Under the pieces are notes generated by a model, which saw only the letters and a list, made by a program, of their open reading frames with translations, searched no databases and was not told the origin of the DNA. The position numbers and the translations under genes were made by a program. A DNA stretch of 64,000 bases from Pseudomonadota bacterium. GTDB lineage: Bacteria; Pseudomonadota; Gammaproteobacteria; Steroidobacterales; Steroidobacteraceae. Position 1 is the stretch's first letter; each line of letters begins with the position of its first letter. This document shows positions 17,152-25,613 of the stretch, one piece after another. The DNA is taken from NCBI GenBank assembly GCA_018241505.1, contig JAFEDS010000024.1, positions 1-64,000 of the forward strand, in the 5' to 3' direction.

Positions 17152-19211
17152 GGCGCCGGCTGACTTCCCAGCGACTCCAGCGCCTGTACTGGCGCCATCG
17201 CTGCTCCCTGTGCGAAATCGGCGCCGATGGCAGTCAACCATTGCAATGACGCCTGCGTATCAACACGCTTGGCGGAGCAGTGAATACCCAACACTTTTAC
17301 TGCCTGCGCAATGGCAACCACCATCGCCTGGGCCAGCTTGTCCTTCAAAGCGACCGATGTCAGCTTCGGATCGATCTTCACCAACCGCAATGCTCGCGAG
17401 CGCAACAGACTCGTGATGGACGAGTCCAGCGAGAAATCGTCGATGACGACAAAGCAGCCGAGCTTGTCACAAAGCGTAATGAAACGCTCGACTTGAGCAC
17501 GACGCTGAATACACAGCGGCTCGGCGATTTCAAACCCAATGTTGTCGGGCGCAATACCATTCGCTTTCAGATTGGACGCCACGAACTGCGGGAACCGATC
17601 GTCCTCCAGTGTTGCGATGGACAGATTGATTGTGAAGCTCGTAGGTTCCAGGCTCCACGCCGCACGGTTGGAGCCCATCCAGACCAGTAACTGCTGAAGA
17701 GCGATCTTGTCGAATCCTGGCGGAACGCGGTTTGGTTGCGATGATCGTGGCAGCACTTCAAAGCGTCGCGTGCGCCCACCTGCCCGCAACTTGCTGTAGG
17801 GCAAAACTTCGAGAATGATGTTGACGCCGTCCGGCAGCGCGATCACCTTCGATGTGCTCGTCGCGCTCAGGGCCTTTGAAGTCTCGGTAGAGCTGAGTGA
17901 CTTTGCAGTGCCGGTCAACGTCCGCGAGGTCATTGTTGAGCTCGGGTTCGTCGCACTGGGCGTGGCTGTTGGAGTTGGTGCGGCAGAAGTGGGTGCAGCC
18001 GCCGGAGCCAATGTGGGTACAAGAGCCGGTGTCGCCGCGGCGGACGGGAAGGGCGTGACGTTGGCCGCGACCGGCGGCGCAGGGGTGACATCAGCCACAG
18101 GAGCCGCCGCAGCCACGGCCGCCAGCGAACCAGCGCCAACCGCAGGCGCTGCTGCAACCACAGGTGCTGCGCCGACCACAGGCGCTGCGGCAACCACAGG
18201 TGCTGCGCCGACCACAGGCGCTGCGGCAACCGCAGGCACTGCGCCAACCACAGGCACTGCGCCGACCACAGGCACTGCGCTAACCACAGACGCAACAGCA
18301 CCCACCGCCAACTGCGGCCCCGCCGAATCCAGCTCGGGAATAGTGAGCTCGAGCCCCTCGAGCGTCGGCACTTGCACAGGCGTCCTGGCAGACGGCGCGG
18401 GTTGCGCGACCGGCAAATCCATTTCCAGCTCGCCGCCATTGACCGGCATCACTGCGCGCAATCGCTGCGTTTGCGAAGGGGTTGCTGCCGGCGGCACATC
18501 CGGAGTCAACTCAAACTCCAGTATGTCGTCGACAGCCTGAGGCGAGAGTACGGGTGGCGCTGCATCCGAGGGCGCTGCAGCGGCGAGCTTCGAAACCGTC
18601 GGTGCCGCGGCTTTCGCAGTCGGGCCTGCGGTTTTCACGCTTGGTCCAACAGCCTTCACAGGCACTGGCGCGTCGCTGACGTCCGCCGCCAGCTCCAAAA
18701 CCTTCAGTGGTTCTGACTGCGACGTGCGCGCCGGTGCCGGGCGCAGGAGCACGGCCACTCTTTGCATGATCGTGCGAATTTGCGGCGATCCCAACTTCTC
18801 CAGGACGCCGTCATTAACCGATTTGATATCCGCGAGAATCATCGCGAGGCCGACGAGGCCGCCGACCGGTGAGCGCACCGGCAGAAAAATGGCAACGGGG
18901 CCATCTTCAATGCCGGTCTCATAGCAATTCAGGGAGGTGTCGCGGCTGAGTGCTTCAATCGCTTCGAGAACAACATTGTGCTCATCGGGACCGAGGGCAC
19001 CTTCACTCAACCAGAGTGTATTGGCCTGCTCATCCCAGAGCGACAGCGAGTGCAATCGCAGCGGCGGCAACGCACCACGCAACTGCCAACCTAACGATTC
19101 GGCAGTGACCGGCTCATTGGCAGCCGGAACAGCGGCAGGACCGCTGGTGGCGGGTGTGGTGACAGGCTGACGCACGGCGGAAACTTTCTGTGGCTGCAAG
19201 GACTTCCCCAT
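17148..19211 (-). CDS. GAF-like/degenerate EAL protein with hexapeptide-repeat linker
   Basis: A 687-residue protein. Residues 40-165 look like a GAF-type sensory fold (LGWQLRGALPPLRLHSLSLW, then PVAIFLPVRSPVGGLVGLAMI). A long Ala/Pro/Val-rich linker contains a 6-residue repeat (PVVGAA). The C-terminal 240 residues are an EAL fold: RRFEVLPRS, FTINLSIATLED, IGFEIAEPL, VVIDDFSLD, LVKIDPKL and GADFAQGAAMAP. The usual AEGVET motif reads AKRVDT, so a catalytic Glu is replaced by Lys. The domain is therefore probably inactive and may act as a receptor or scaffold. No membrane segment was found. The start ATG at 19211 gives the usual N-terminus. Confidence 0.75.
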   Translation of the reverse strand: MGKSLQPQKVSAVRQPVTTPATSGPAAVPAANEPVTAESLGWQLRGALPPLRLHSLSLWDEQANTLWLSEGALGPDEHNVVLEAIEALSRDTSLNCYETGIEDGPVAIFLPVRSPVGGLVGLAMILADIKSVNDGVLEKLGSPQIRTIMQRVAVLLRPAPARTSQSEPLKVLELAADVSDAPVPVKAVGPSVKTAGPTAKAAAPTVSKLAAAAPSDAAPPVLSPQAVDDILEFELTPDVPPAATPSQTQRLRAVMPVNGGELEMDLPVAQPAPSARTPVQVPTLEGLELTIPELDSAGPQLAVGAVASVVSAVPVVGAVPVVGAVPAVAAAPVVGAAPVVAAAPVVGAAPVVAAAPAVGAGSLAAVAAAAPVADVTPAPPVAANVTPFPSAAATPALVPTLAPAAAPTSAAPTPTATPSATNPSSTMTSRTLTGTAKSLSSTETSKALSATSTSKVIALPDGVNIILEVLPYSKLRAGGRTRRFEVLPRSSQPNRVPPGFDKIALQQLLVWMGSNRAAWSLEPTSFTINLSIATLEDDRFPQFVASNLKANGIAPDNIGFEIAEPLCIQRRAQVERFITLCDKLGCFVVIDDFSLDSSITSLLRSRALRLVKIDPKLTSVALKDKLAQAMVVAIAQAVKVLGIHCSAKRVDTQASLQWLTAIGADFAQGAAMAPVQALESLGSQPAP
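18139..18300. repeat. Nine 18-bp in-frame repeat units
   Basis: Nine consecutive 18-bp units (starting 18139 and then every 18 bases to 18283), of the form ACCACAGGYGCTGCGSCR on the plus strand. They encode PVVGAA/PVVAAA hexapeptides in the minus-strand EAL-like protein. Confidence 0.88.
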
Positions 19212-19365
19212 CCAAAGCGCACAGCGAAGGCAAATGATTCACCGCCGCTGTGAGCGCAGAATCTCAGGAGTGCTGCGCCGGTGCCGTGACCGCGCTCGCG
19301 TTCTTTCGGACGATTGTTGTTACTTTTTGCAGTCAGTACAGATGGTTTGTCATATTCGACCCGGA

Positions 19366-19392
19366 CGCCGCGCAACTTTACATTGCGCGGCG
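19366..19392 (-). terminator. Hairpin downstream of the DUF1993 gene
   Basis: Perfect 10-bp stem, CGCCGCGCAA (19366-19375) with TTGCGCGGCG (19383-19392), 7-nt loop. It lies 31 bases past the stop of the minus-strand DUF1993 gene. There is no U run, so efficiency is uncertain. Confidence 0.4.
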
Positions 19393-19423
19393 CGGACCCG
19401 CGGTCCGATTGACTCGCGCGGCG

Positions 19424-19930
19424 TTACAGACTGCCGAGGTAGTCGCGTTTGCCAATTTCCACGCCGTTGTGTCGCAAGATGTTATATGCGGTGGTCACGT
19501 GGAAGAACAGGTTGGGCAGAACCCAACGCTGCAGATAGGAAAGGCCCTTGAACTCGAGCGTACGTTCGCCGGCGGGGACTTTGATGTCGCGATCTTCAGC
19601 GCCGTCGAATGCGCTGGCGGGAAGCGTCTTCAGATAGTCGATGGTGCGTGCGATGCGCGTGCGCAGCTCATCAATCGTTTTTTCATTGTCATCGAATGCC
19701 GGAGCATCGACACCTGCGAGACGCGCAGCGCCCTTCTTTGCAGTGTCGCACGCAATCTGCACCTGCTTGGATAGCGGCAGCATGTCCGGAGCGAGCCGCG
19801 AACCGACCAGGATCGCGGAATCGAATTTCTTCTGTGCCGCCAGGCCCGCGCCCTTTTCCAGGATGGCGGACAGACTGCCGAGCGTGTGAATGAATATGTC
19901 AATTGTCAAAGCGGGCACGGAGATTTTCAT
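19424..19930 (-). CDS. DUF1993 family protein
   Basis: A 168-residue protein matching the DUF1993 family: VPALTIDIFIHTLGSLSAIL, FDSAILVGSRLAPDMLPLSKQV, then RTIDYLKTLPASAF and a C-terminal NLFFHVTTAYNILRHNGVEIGK. Family members are about 165-170 residues and resemble the DinB-like four-helix fold; biochemical function is unknown. The ATG at 19930 has an AGGAG site; the open frame reaches back to 20071 but without a ribosome site. It is divergent from the LysR regulator that starts at 20045, so it is a natural candidate target of that regulator. Confidence 0.85.
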   Translation of the reverse strand: MKISVPALTIDIFIHTLGSLSAILEKGAGLAAQKKFDSAILVGSRLAPDMLPLSKQVQIACDTAKKGAARLAGVDAPAFDDNEKTIDELRTRIARTIDYLKTLPASAFDGAEDRDIKVPAGERTLEFKGLSYLQRWVLPNLFFHVTTAYNILRHNGVEIGKRDYLGSL

Positions 19931-20044
19931 GAAGGCTCCTACGAGGGGGGATGCGGCGGACGCGCATTCTACATCGCGGCAGCTTGGCCGCCATGCGCCT
20001 GGGGTGAAACAATAGCGGCGTGGAAACAGAGGATTGAAACGCTC

Positions 20045-20956
20045 TTGAGTCTTCTCTGGACACCTGCTCAATTGGCCGTCCTGGCCAAGGTCGTGGATCT
20101 GAACGGCTTCTCCGCTGCCGCCCGTGCCCTGGGGGTGCCGAAAGCCGCCGTCAGCCGCGCGGTGGCCGATCTGGAAAAATCACTCGGCACCAAGGTGCTC
20201 GAGCGGACCACCCGTCGGATTTCGCTCACCCACGCCGGACGCTTGCTGTATCCACATGCAAAGCGCGTGGTTGAGGAATCCGAAGCCGCACGTGCGGTCA
20301 TTGGCAAGCTGCATGCGCCGGTGACTGGGCCATTGCGAGTCGTGGCCGATCCAACATACGGCCGCGTGCTGTTCACGCCGCTGGTTCCACGGTTTCTCGA
20401 AAGCTTTCCCGACGTGCCCCTGGACGTTTCCATGGATGTACCGGAGGATGCCGACGGTTGGGACGTTGCGATTCGCACGCGTTCATCAGCCGAGGCGGGC
20501 TTCACCTTCCGACTTCTCGGCGCGCCTCCTGCGCTGCTGGCAGCGACACCCGCGTATCTGCAGCAACGCACCGTGCCTGGAAGGCCCGAGGACCTACGTC
20601 CGCATGACCTGCTGACACCGGAGGCAACTGATCCGCCGCAGTACAGGCTTCGTATGGAGCGTGGAACACAGCGGGCAGAGGTGCTTCTATCGCCGAAGCT
20701 CGCCGTCAACGACCCCGCAGTCCTGCACGCCGCCACCGCAGCCGGTCTCGGCATTGGGCTCTTGCCGGAATTCCTGTGCCGCCAAGGGCTTGCTACCGGC
20801 CGCCTGAAGCAGGTGCTGCCGGAGTGGATCGTGCCGCCCCCGGCGGCCCTGTACGCGATCTACCCGGCCGCGCTCGAGGCCGACCTGCGGGTGCAGCGTT
20901 TTGTGGAATTTCTGGCCGCCAATATCGTGCCCGCGCTGGGGGTTACTGGCGAGTAG
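20045..20956 (+). CDS. LysR-family transcriptional regulator
   Basis: About 303 residues, the normal size for LysR proteins. The N-terminal winged helix is in FSAAARALGVPKAAVSRAVADLEKS, with the GTKVLERTTRRISLTHAG wing. The effector domain follows (RVVADPTYGRVLFTPLVPRF, AAGLGIGLLPEFLC). The start is taken as TTG at 20045 with an AGAGGA site about 12 bases upstream; no in-frame ATG or GTG lies nearer to the domain, although the frame is open to 19886. This subgroup (CrgA/DsdC-like with PHDLL motifs) often controls a divergently transcribed gene, here the DUF1993 gene. Confidence 0.85.
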   Translation: MSLLWTPAQLAVLAKVVDLNGFSAAARALGVPKAAVSRAVADLEKSLGTKVLERTTRRISLTHAGRLLYPHAKRVVEESEAARAVIGKLHAPVTGPLRVVADPTYGRVLFTPLVPRFLESFPDVPLDVSMDVPEDADGWDVAIRTRSSAEAGFTFRLLGAPPALLAATPAYLQQRTVPGRPEDLRPHDLLTPEATDPPQYRLRMERGTQRAEVLLSPKLAVNDPAVLHAATAAGLGIGLLPEFLCRQGLATGRLKQVLPEWIVPPPAALYAIYPAALEADLRVQRFVEFLAANIVPALGVTGE

Positions 20957-21020
20957 GATAACTTTCCCGCCGGTAGGCTGGACGGGGTAAACTGGGCCAT
21001 CGGATCGAAGGGGAATGATC

Positions 21021-22799
21021 ATGTATCGGGCGCCGCTGCGAGAATTGCGTTTTGTACTGGAAGAGCTGCTGCAGGCCTCGCGCCTGGCGCAGTTGCCGGA
21101 CTTTGCCGATTATTCGAGCGATGTGGCCGGCTCCATTCTCGAAGAGGCCGGCCGGTTCGCCACAACGGTGCTGGATCCCATCAGCCGCTCCGGCGATGAG
21201 CAGGGCGCGCGTTGGACCCCGGAAGGGGTGGTGGCGGCGCCCGGGTTCCGTGATGCGTACCAACAATTCGCGGCGGGCGGGTGGACGCAGCTCGGGACCG
21301 ATCCCGACTTCGGTGGCCAGATGGTGCCGCAAGTGCTCGTTACCGCGGTGCAGGAGATCTGGGGCTCGGCCAATCTCGCGTTCAAACTCTGCCCGATGCT
21401 GACCCACGGCGCGGTGCACGCGCTGGAGCTGACCGGCACTGCCGAGCAGAAGCGGCTGTTCCTGGGAAAGATGATCAGTGGTGAGTGGACCGGCACCATG
21501 AACCTGACTGAGCCGCAGGCCGGTTCGGACCTGGCGCAGATCCGCACGCGCGCCGTCCCCGAGGGCGATCACTATCGGCTGTTCGGCCAGAAGATTTTCA
21601 TCACCTGGGGCGATCACGATTGTACGTCCAACATCATTCATATGGTGTTGGGTCGCATCGAGGGCGCGCCGGCGGGTGTGCGCGGCATCTCGCTGTTTAT
21701 TGTGCCGAAGGTGCTGGTGAACGATGACGGTTCACTGGGAAAGGCCAATGACGTGCGCTGTGTTTCCATCGAGCACAAGTTGGGCATCCATGCGAGTCCC
21801 ACGTGTGTGCTCGCCTACGGCGAAAAAGACGGCGCCATTGCCCACCTGGTGGGGCAGCCGAACCGCGGCCTCGAATATATGTTCATTATGATGAATGCCG
21901 CGCGTCTGTCCGTGGGATTGGAAGGCTATGCGGTCGGCGAACGCTCCTACCAGCGGGCGGCCGAATATGCGCGCACGCGAATCCAAGGCAAGCCGCCTGT
22001 TGCGCAAGGCGACGGCCCCGTGCCGATCATTCATCATCCGGACATCAAGCGCATGCTCCTGGCGATGAAGTCAACGACCGAGGCGTGTCGCGCAGTCGCG
22101 ATGTATGCGGCGTACCAGTTGGATCTTGCCAACCATCACACTGACGAAAAGCTGCGCGTGGCCGCTCAGGCGCGCGGTGACTTGCTCATTCCCATCGTCA
22201 AAGGATGGTGCACCGAGACGGGCAATCACGTTGCCGGCATGGGCGTGCAGGTCCACGGCGGCATGGGCTTCATCGAAGAAACCGGCGCGGCACAGCATGT
22301 GCGCGATGCGCGCATCACGACGATCTACGAAGGTACGACGGGCATCCAATCCAACGATCTCATCGGTCGCAAGATCGGTCGTGATGGAGGTGTCGCCATG
22401 AACCTCCTCCTGGCCGACATGTCGCATGAGCTCGAAGCGCTGGACGCATCAGATCCCGCCACGAGCGCGACACGTCAAGCGGCGTTGGAAGCCGTGGGGC
22501 TGTTGAAGGATTCCACCCAGTCCTTGTTGAAAGCGCTGAGCGCCCGGCAGGATGCCGCCATGGCCGTGTCAGTTCCCTACCTGATGTTGTGCGGGTATGT
22601 GATGGGCGGGTGGCTGTTGGCCAGGTCTTCGGCCATTGCGGCCAAAAACCTCCAGGGGCCGGACAAGGCCTTTTATGAGTCCAAGATTCACACGGCCCGG
22701 TTCTATGCCAGCCAGGTGTTACCCAATGCGTTGGCATTGGCGCGTGTGGTTCAGAGCGGCGCAGAGAGCGTTGTCAGCACGGACGCGGCATTGATCTGA
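21021..22799 (+). CDS. Acyl-CoA dehydrogenase, large (DmdC/FadE-like) type
   Basis: A 592-residue FAD-dependent dehydrogenase of the roughly 600-residue class with an extra C-terminal helical domain, oxidising acyl-CoA to enoyl-CoA in beta-oxidation. Visible motifs are the FAD/substrate loop MNLTEPQAGSDLAQIRTRA, the ITWGDHD strand, QVHGGMGFIEETG and the catalytic Glu in TTIYEGTTGIQSNDLIGRK. The start is the second of two near ATGs (21021), because the AAGGGGA site lies seven bases before it; ATG at 21015 is too close to that site. It stands alone between the LysR gene and the convergent phzF operon. Confidence 0.9.
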   Translation: MYRAPLRELRFVLEELLQASRLAQLPDFADYSSDVAGSILEEAGRFATTVLDPISRSGDEQGARWTPEGVVAAPGFRDAYQQFAAGGWTQLGTDPDFGGQMVPQVLVTAVQEIWGSANLAFKLCPMLTHGAVHALELTGTAEQKRLFLGKMISGEWTGTMNLTEPQAGSDLAQIRTRAVPEGDHYRLFGQKIFITWGDHDCTSNIIHMVLGRIEGAPAGVRGISLFIVPKVLVNDDGSLGKANDVRCVSIEHKLGIHASPTCVLAYGEKDGAIAHLVGQPNRGLEYMFIMMNAARLSVGLEGYAVGERSYQRAAEYARTRIQGKPPVAQGDGPVPIIHHPDIKRMLLAMKSTTEACRAVAMYAAYQLDLANHHTDEKLRVAAQARGDLLIPIVKGWCTETGNHVAGMGVQVHGGMGFIEETGAAQHVRDARITTIYEGTTGIQSNDLIGRKIGRDGGVAMNLLLADMSHELEALDASDPATSATRQAALEAVGLLKDSTQSLLKALSARQDAAMAVSVPYLMLCGYVMGGWLLARSSAIAAKNLQGPDKAFYESKIHTARFYASQVLPNALALARVVQSGAESVVSTDAALI

Positions 22800-22821
22800 G
22801 CCCGCGGGCGATCTGCCTCAG

Positions 22822-22844
22822 CCGCTCGCGCCCTGAACGAGCGG
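22822..22844. terminator. Hairpin between convergent genes
   Basis: A 7-bp perfect stem, CCGCTCG (22822-22828) with CGAGCGG (22838-22844), 9-nt loop, in the 65-bp gap between the acyl-CoA dehydrogenase and phzF stops. It could serve both strands. No T tract. Confidence 0.35.
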
Positions 22845-22864
22845 GCGCCCGTCTCCACAGGAGC

Positions 22865-23770
22865 TCATCGAAGCACGCCGTCGCTTACCCGGACGGCGGT
22901 GCCGCCCACGCGAACCGCGGCAACAGCCCCGTTGGCCATGTCGGCCTCCAGGTGAATGATGCTCGGCCGCCCCATCTCAAATCCCTGCTCAATGGTCCAT
23001 TGCAACGTGCCCTGTTCTTTCCCGGCGCGAGGCCCCAAATAACCTGCAAGAGCCGCCGCCGCGCTGCCGGTCGCGGGGTCTTCGGCAACTCCCAACCCTT
23101 CGGCAAACATCCGCGCCCGGATGTCGGAGCCTTCGCGCTCCGGGTCGTATGAAAACGCAAACACTTCGGCGGCGCCGGCTGCCGCGCGGATCCTGCGACC
23201 GATGGTGGGATCGACGCTGATCCGGCTCAACACGCCGCGATCGCGCAGCGGCACAAACAGGAACGGCACTCCACAGGAATAGAACTGGGGAAAGTCGCCT
23301 TGCTGCAAAATATCCGATTCCGCGACATTCAACCATTTGGCCAGCTCGGCTATCGGGGGTGCAGCGGGTCCTTCCTGTGGCAGCTTGGCCGTCGTAAGTT
23401 GTACAAACCACGCACCATTGCGCTGGCGCCGCACGTTGATCGGTACCAACCCCACGCCTTCCTCGAACAGAAAACTGCCCATATCTCCGGTCACGCCGGC
23501 CAGTCCCTGCTCGACCAACACCTGGGCGGCACCGATGGTGGGATGCCCGGCGAACGGCAGCTCCCGCGCAGTCGTGAAAATTCTCAGGCGGCGTTTCGCC
23601 CGCGAGTCGCGCGGTTTGACAATGAATACAGTCTCCGAGAGGTTGAATTCCCTGGCGATACTCTGCATGAGCTCATCCGGCAATTCAGGGGCATCCACAA
23701 AGACCGCGAGCGGATTGCCGCCAAAGCGCTGCTCGGTGAAAACATCGACAGTACAAAACGGCAGGTTCAT
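22865..23770 (-). CDS. PhzF-family isomerase-like protein
   Basis: A 301-residue member of the PhzF/diaminopimelate-epimerase fold family. The N-terminus has VDVFTEQRFGGNPLAVF with the conserved acidic residue in FNLSETVFIV, then ARELPFAGHPTIGAAQVL. The C-terminal half has AEGLGVAEDPATGSAAAALAGYL, the second signature. Most members act on small metabolites and their substrate is unknown; there is no phenazine gene nearby. It is the last gene of a minus-strand operon, its ATG overlapping the MgtC stop by 4 bp. Confidence 0.9.
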   Translation of the reverse strand: MNLPFCTVDVFTEQRFGGNPLAVFVDAPELPDELMQSIAREFNLSETVFIVKPRDSRAKRRLRIFTTARELPFAGHPTIGAAQVLVEQGLAGVTGDMGSFLFEEGVGLVPINVRRQRNGAWFVQLTTAKLPQEGPAAPPIAELAKWLNVAESDILQQGDFPQFYSCGVPFLFVPLRDRGVLSRISVDPTIGRRIRAAAGAAEVFAFSYDPEREGSDIRARMFAEGLGVAEDPATGSAAAALAGYLGPRAGKEQGTLQWTIEQGFEMGRPSIIHLEADMANGAVAAVRVGGTAVRVSDGVLR

Positions 23771-24282
23771 TCGTCATCCTCCCGTTGGGAGCCCGAGGTT
23801 GGCGCGCGATGATTTTCCCCATCCGCGCGGCCGTGAAGCCCCAAGTCCTTCTCGAGGCGGCGAAACACAGTCAACACCAATAGCGCGAACAGTGTGCTCA
23901 AAATGGCTACCCAGATCTGGCCCAGTGCGGCCACCGCACTGGCGGCGGCGGTCATCCAGACACCCGCGGCGGTCGTCATCCCATGCACCTCCTGCTTGTC
24001 TGTCAACTTCAGGATTGCACCACCGCCCAGGAAGCCGATGCCCGCCGCAATTCCCTGAATAACACGTGCGAGCGACTCAGTCGGCATGCCACTTTCGGCG
24101 GCTCCCACCACAAACAACGCGGTACCCAACGATATGAGCATGTGCGTGCGCAGGCCCGCAGTCTTGTGTGTCAACTCGCGTTGCAGGCCTATCGCCGTGC
24201 CGACGGCCAGAGCCGCCAGCAGGCGTATCGAGACCCGGATGAGCTGGGAAGGATCCGGAACGAGTTGGCTGAGCTCACTCAT
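23767..24282 (-). CDS. MgtC/SapB-family membrane protein
   Basis: A 171-residue inner-membrane protein with about four or five helices. The family core is clear: ALAVGTAIGLQRELTHKTAGLRTH, ISLGTALFVV, IQGIAAGIGFLGGGAILK and GMTTAAGVWMTAAASAVAALGQ. MgtC proteins influence Mg2+ homeostasis and membrane ATP synthase in some bacteria; the short SapB-like form without a C-terminal ACT domain, as here, is of unclear function. The ATG at 24282 overlaps the photolyase stop as ATGA. The frame is open further upstream, inside the photolyase gene, but that is not coding. Confidence 0.88.
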   Translation of the reverse strand: MSELSQLVPDPSQLIRVSIRLLAALAVGTAIGLQRELTHKTAGLRTHMLISLGTALFVVGAAESGMPTESLARVIQGIAAGIGFLGGGAILKLTDKQEVHGMTTAAGVWMTAAASAVAALGQIWVAILSTLFALLVLTVFRRLEKDLGLHGRADGENHRAPTSGSQREDDE

Positions 24283-25613
24283 GTTGCACGCCGCATAGTT
24301 ACGTAAGCATCCAGCGCCGCTTCGCGCGATTTCTTCAAATCCACCACGGGTTTCGGCTGTCCCTGCGAGGGAACCCACTTGTGGATGTAAAGACCGTCCG
24401 GGTCGAACCGCTTTGCCTGGGTTTCGGGATTGAAAATCCTGAAGTAAGGCGCCGCGTCGGCGCCACATCCGGCCGCCCACTGCCAATTGAGCGTGTTGTT
24501 GGCGAGATCCGCGTCGACCAGCGTATCCCAGAACCAGCGAGCACCCTCCTGCCACCCAATCAACAGGTTCTTGACGAGGAACGAGGCGGTCACCATCCGC
24601 ACGCGGTTATGCATCCACCCCATCGCCCACAATTCGCGCATGCCTGCATCCACCATCGGGATGCCGGTCATTCCCTTCTGCCAGGCATGTAACAGTCGTG
24701 CATTGCGCCGCCAGGGAAACCGCGCGAATTCGGCGTGCATGGGTTGGGTGGTGGTGTGCGGAAAGTGATGCAACAGATGGTATGCGAATTCGCGCCACAC
24801 GATCTCGCTCATAAACACCGAGTTGCGTCCGCGAGGGCCCAGCGCGTGCCAGATCTGCCGTGGCCCGATTTCGCCGAAGTGCAGGTGCGGGGACAACCTC
24901 GACGTCCCTTTGACGGCAGGGAGATTGCGTGCGTTCGAGTAGTTCTCGACCGGCTTGCGTAGAAAAGCCTTCAGACTCTGATGGGCGCCATGCTCACCCG
25001 GCGTCCAATGGGTCGCCAGCGCGCCATACCAATTTATCTTTGGCATCAAGCCGAGCGACTTTAGCGCGGCCGATTGCGGCCAACTGCGAGGCTTGCGCAG
25101 CGTTTGCGGTGTCAGTGCGGCGGGACCGGGGTCCAACACGTGCAGCAGACCACGCTTGAATGCTGTGAACACCTGGTAAGGCTTGCCGGTCTTGTTGCGG
25201 AATTGGTTCGGATCTGACAGCAGCGAGCCGTTGCATTCCAACGTGTCGATGCCGGTTTGTCCGAGCCCGGCGGCTACCTGTTCACTGCATTTCACTGCCG
25301 CTGGCTCGTAGCGCCGGTTCCAGTGAACCGCGGTGGCACCAGTCAGGGTAGCCAGCTTTTTCAGGACCGCGAGAGCCTTGCCACGCGCCAGAATCAACCG
25401 TGAGCCGCGAGTCTCCAGGTCCCTGGCGAGCGCCTCCAGCGAATGGTGCAGCCACCAGCGCGAGGCGGCCCCAGGAGCCCACTCGCCGTCTTCCTCGGGT
25501 GACCAGATGTAAACGGGTATGACCGGCCGTCCTGTCCGCACAGCAGCGTGCAATGCGGGGTTGTCTTTGAGCCGCAGGTCCTGGCGAAACCAGACGAGGG
25601 TGGCGCCGGTCAT
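24279..25613 (-). CDS. phrB: Deoxyribodipyrimidine photolyase
   Basis: A 444-residue class I CPD photolyase/cryptochrome-family enzyme that repairs UV-induced pyrimidine dimers using light, FADH- and an antenna cofactor. The N-terminal photolyase domain starts TLVWFRQDLRLKDNPAL. The FAD domain includes SRLSPHLHFGEIGPRQIW, EFAYHLLHHFP, GMTGIPMVDAGMRELWAMGWMHNR, LANNTLNWQWAAGCG and FNPETQAKRFDPDGLYI. It is the second gene of the operon, overlapping the upstream hydrolase gene and the downstream mgtC gene by 4 bp each. Confidence 0.94.
   Translation of the reverse strand: MTGATLVWFRQDLRLKDNPALHAAVRTGRPVIPVYIWSPEEDGEWAPGAASRWWLHHSLEALARDLETRGSRLILARGKALAVLKKLATLTGATAVHWNRRYEPAAVKCSEQVAAGLGQTGIDTLECNGSLLSDPNQFRNKTGKPYQVFTAFKRGLLHVLDPGPAALTPQTLRKPRSWPQSAALKSLGLMPKINWYGALATHWTPGEHGAHQSLKAFLRKPVENYSNARNLPAVKGTSRLSPHLHFGEIGPRQIWHALGPRGRNSVFMSEIVWREFAYHLLHHFPHTTTQPMHAEFARFPWRRNARLLHAWQKGMTGIPMVDAGMRELWAMGWMHNRVRMVTASFLVKNLLIGWQEGARWFWDTLVDADLANNTLNWQWAAGCGADAAPYFRIFNPETQAKRFDPDGLYIHKWVPSQGQPKPVVDLKKSREAALDAYVTMRRAT

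Noticed and set aside
18120-18310. Regular 18-bp repeats considered as a CRISPR array
   Set aside because: There are no spacers; units are contiguous, in frame, and encode PVVGAA hexapeptides within a coding sequence.
22865-23770. Phenazine biosynthesis locus
   Set aside because: Only the PhzF-like isomerase is present; no phzABCDEG genes are found, and PhzF-family members are common without phenazine production.
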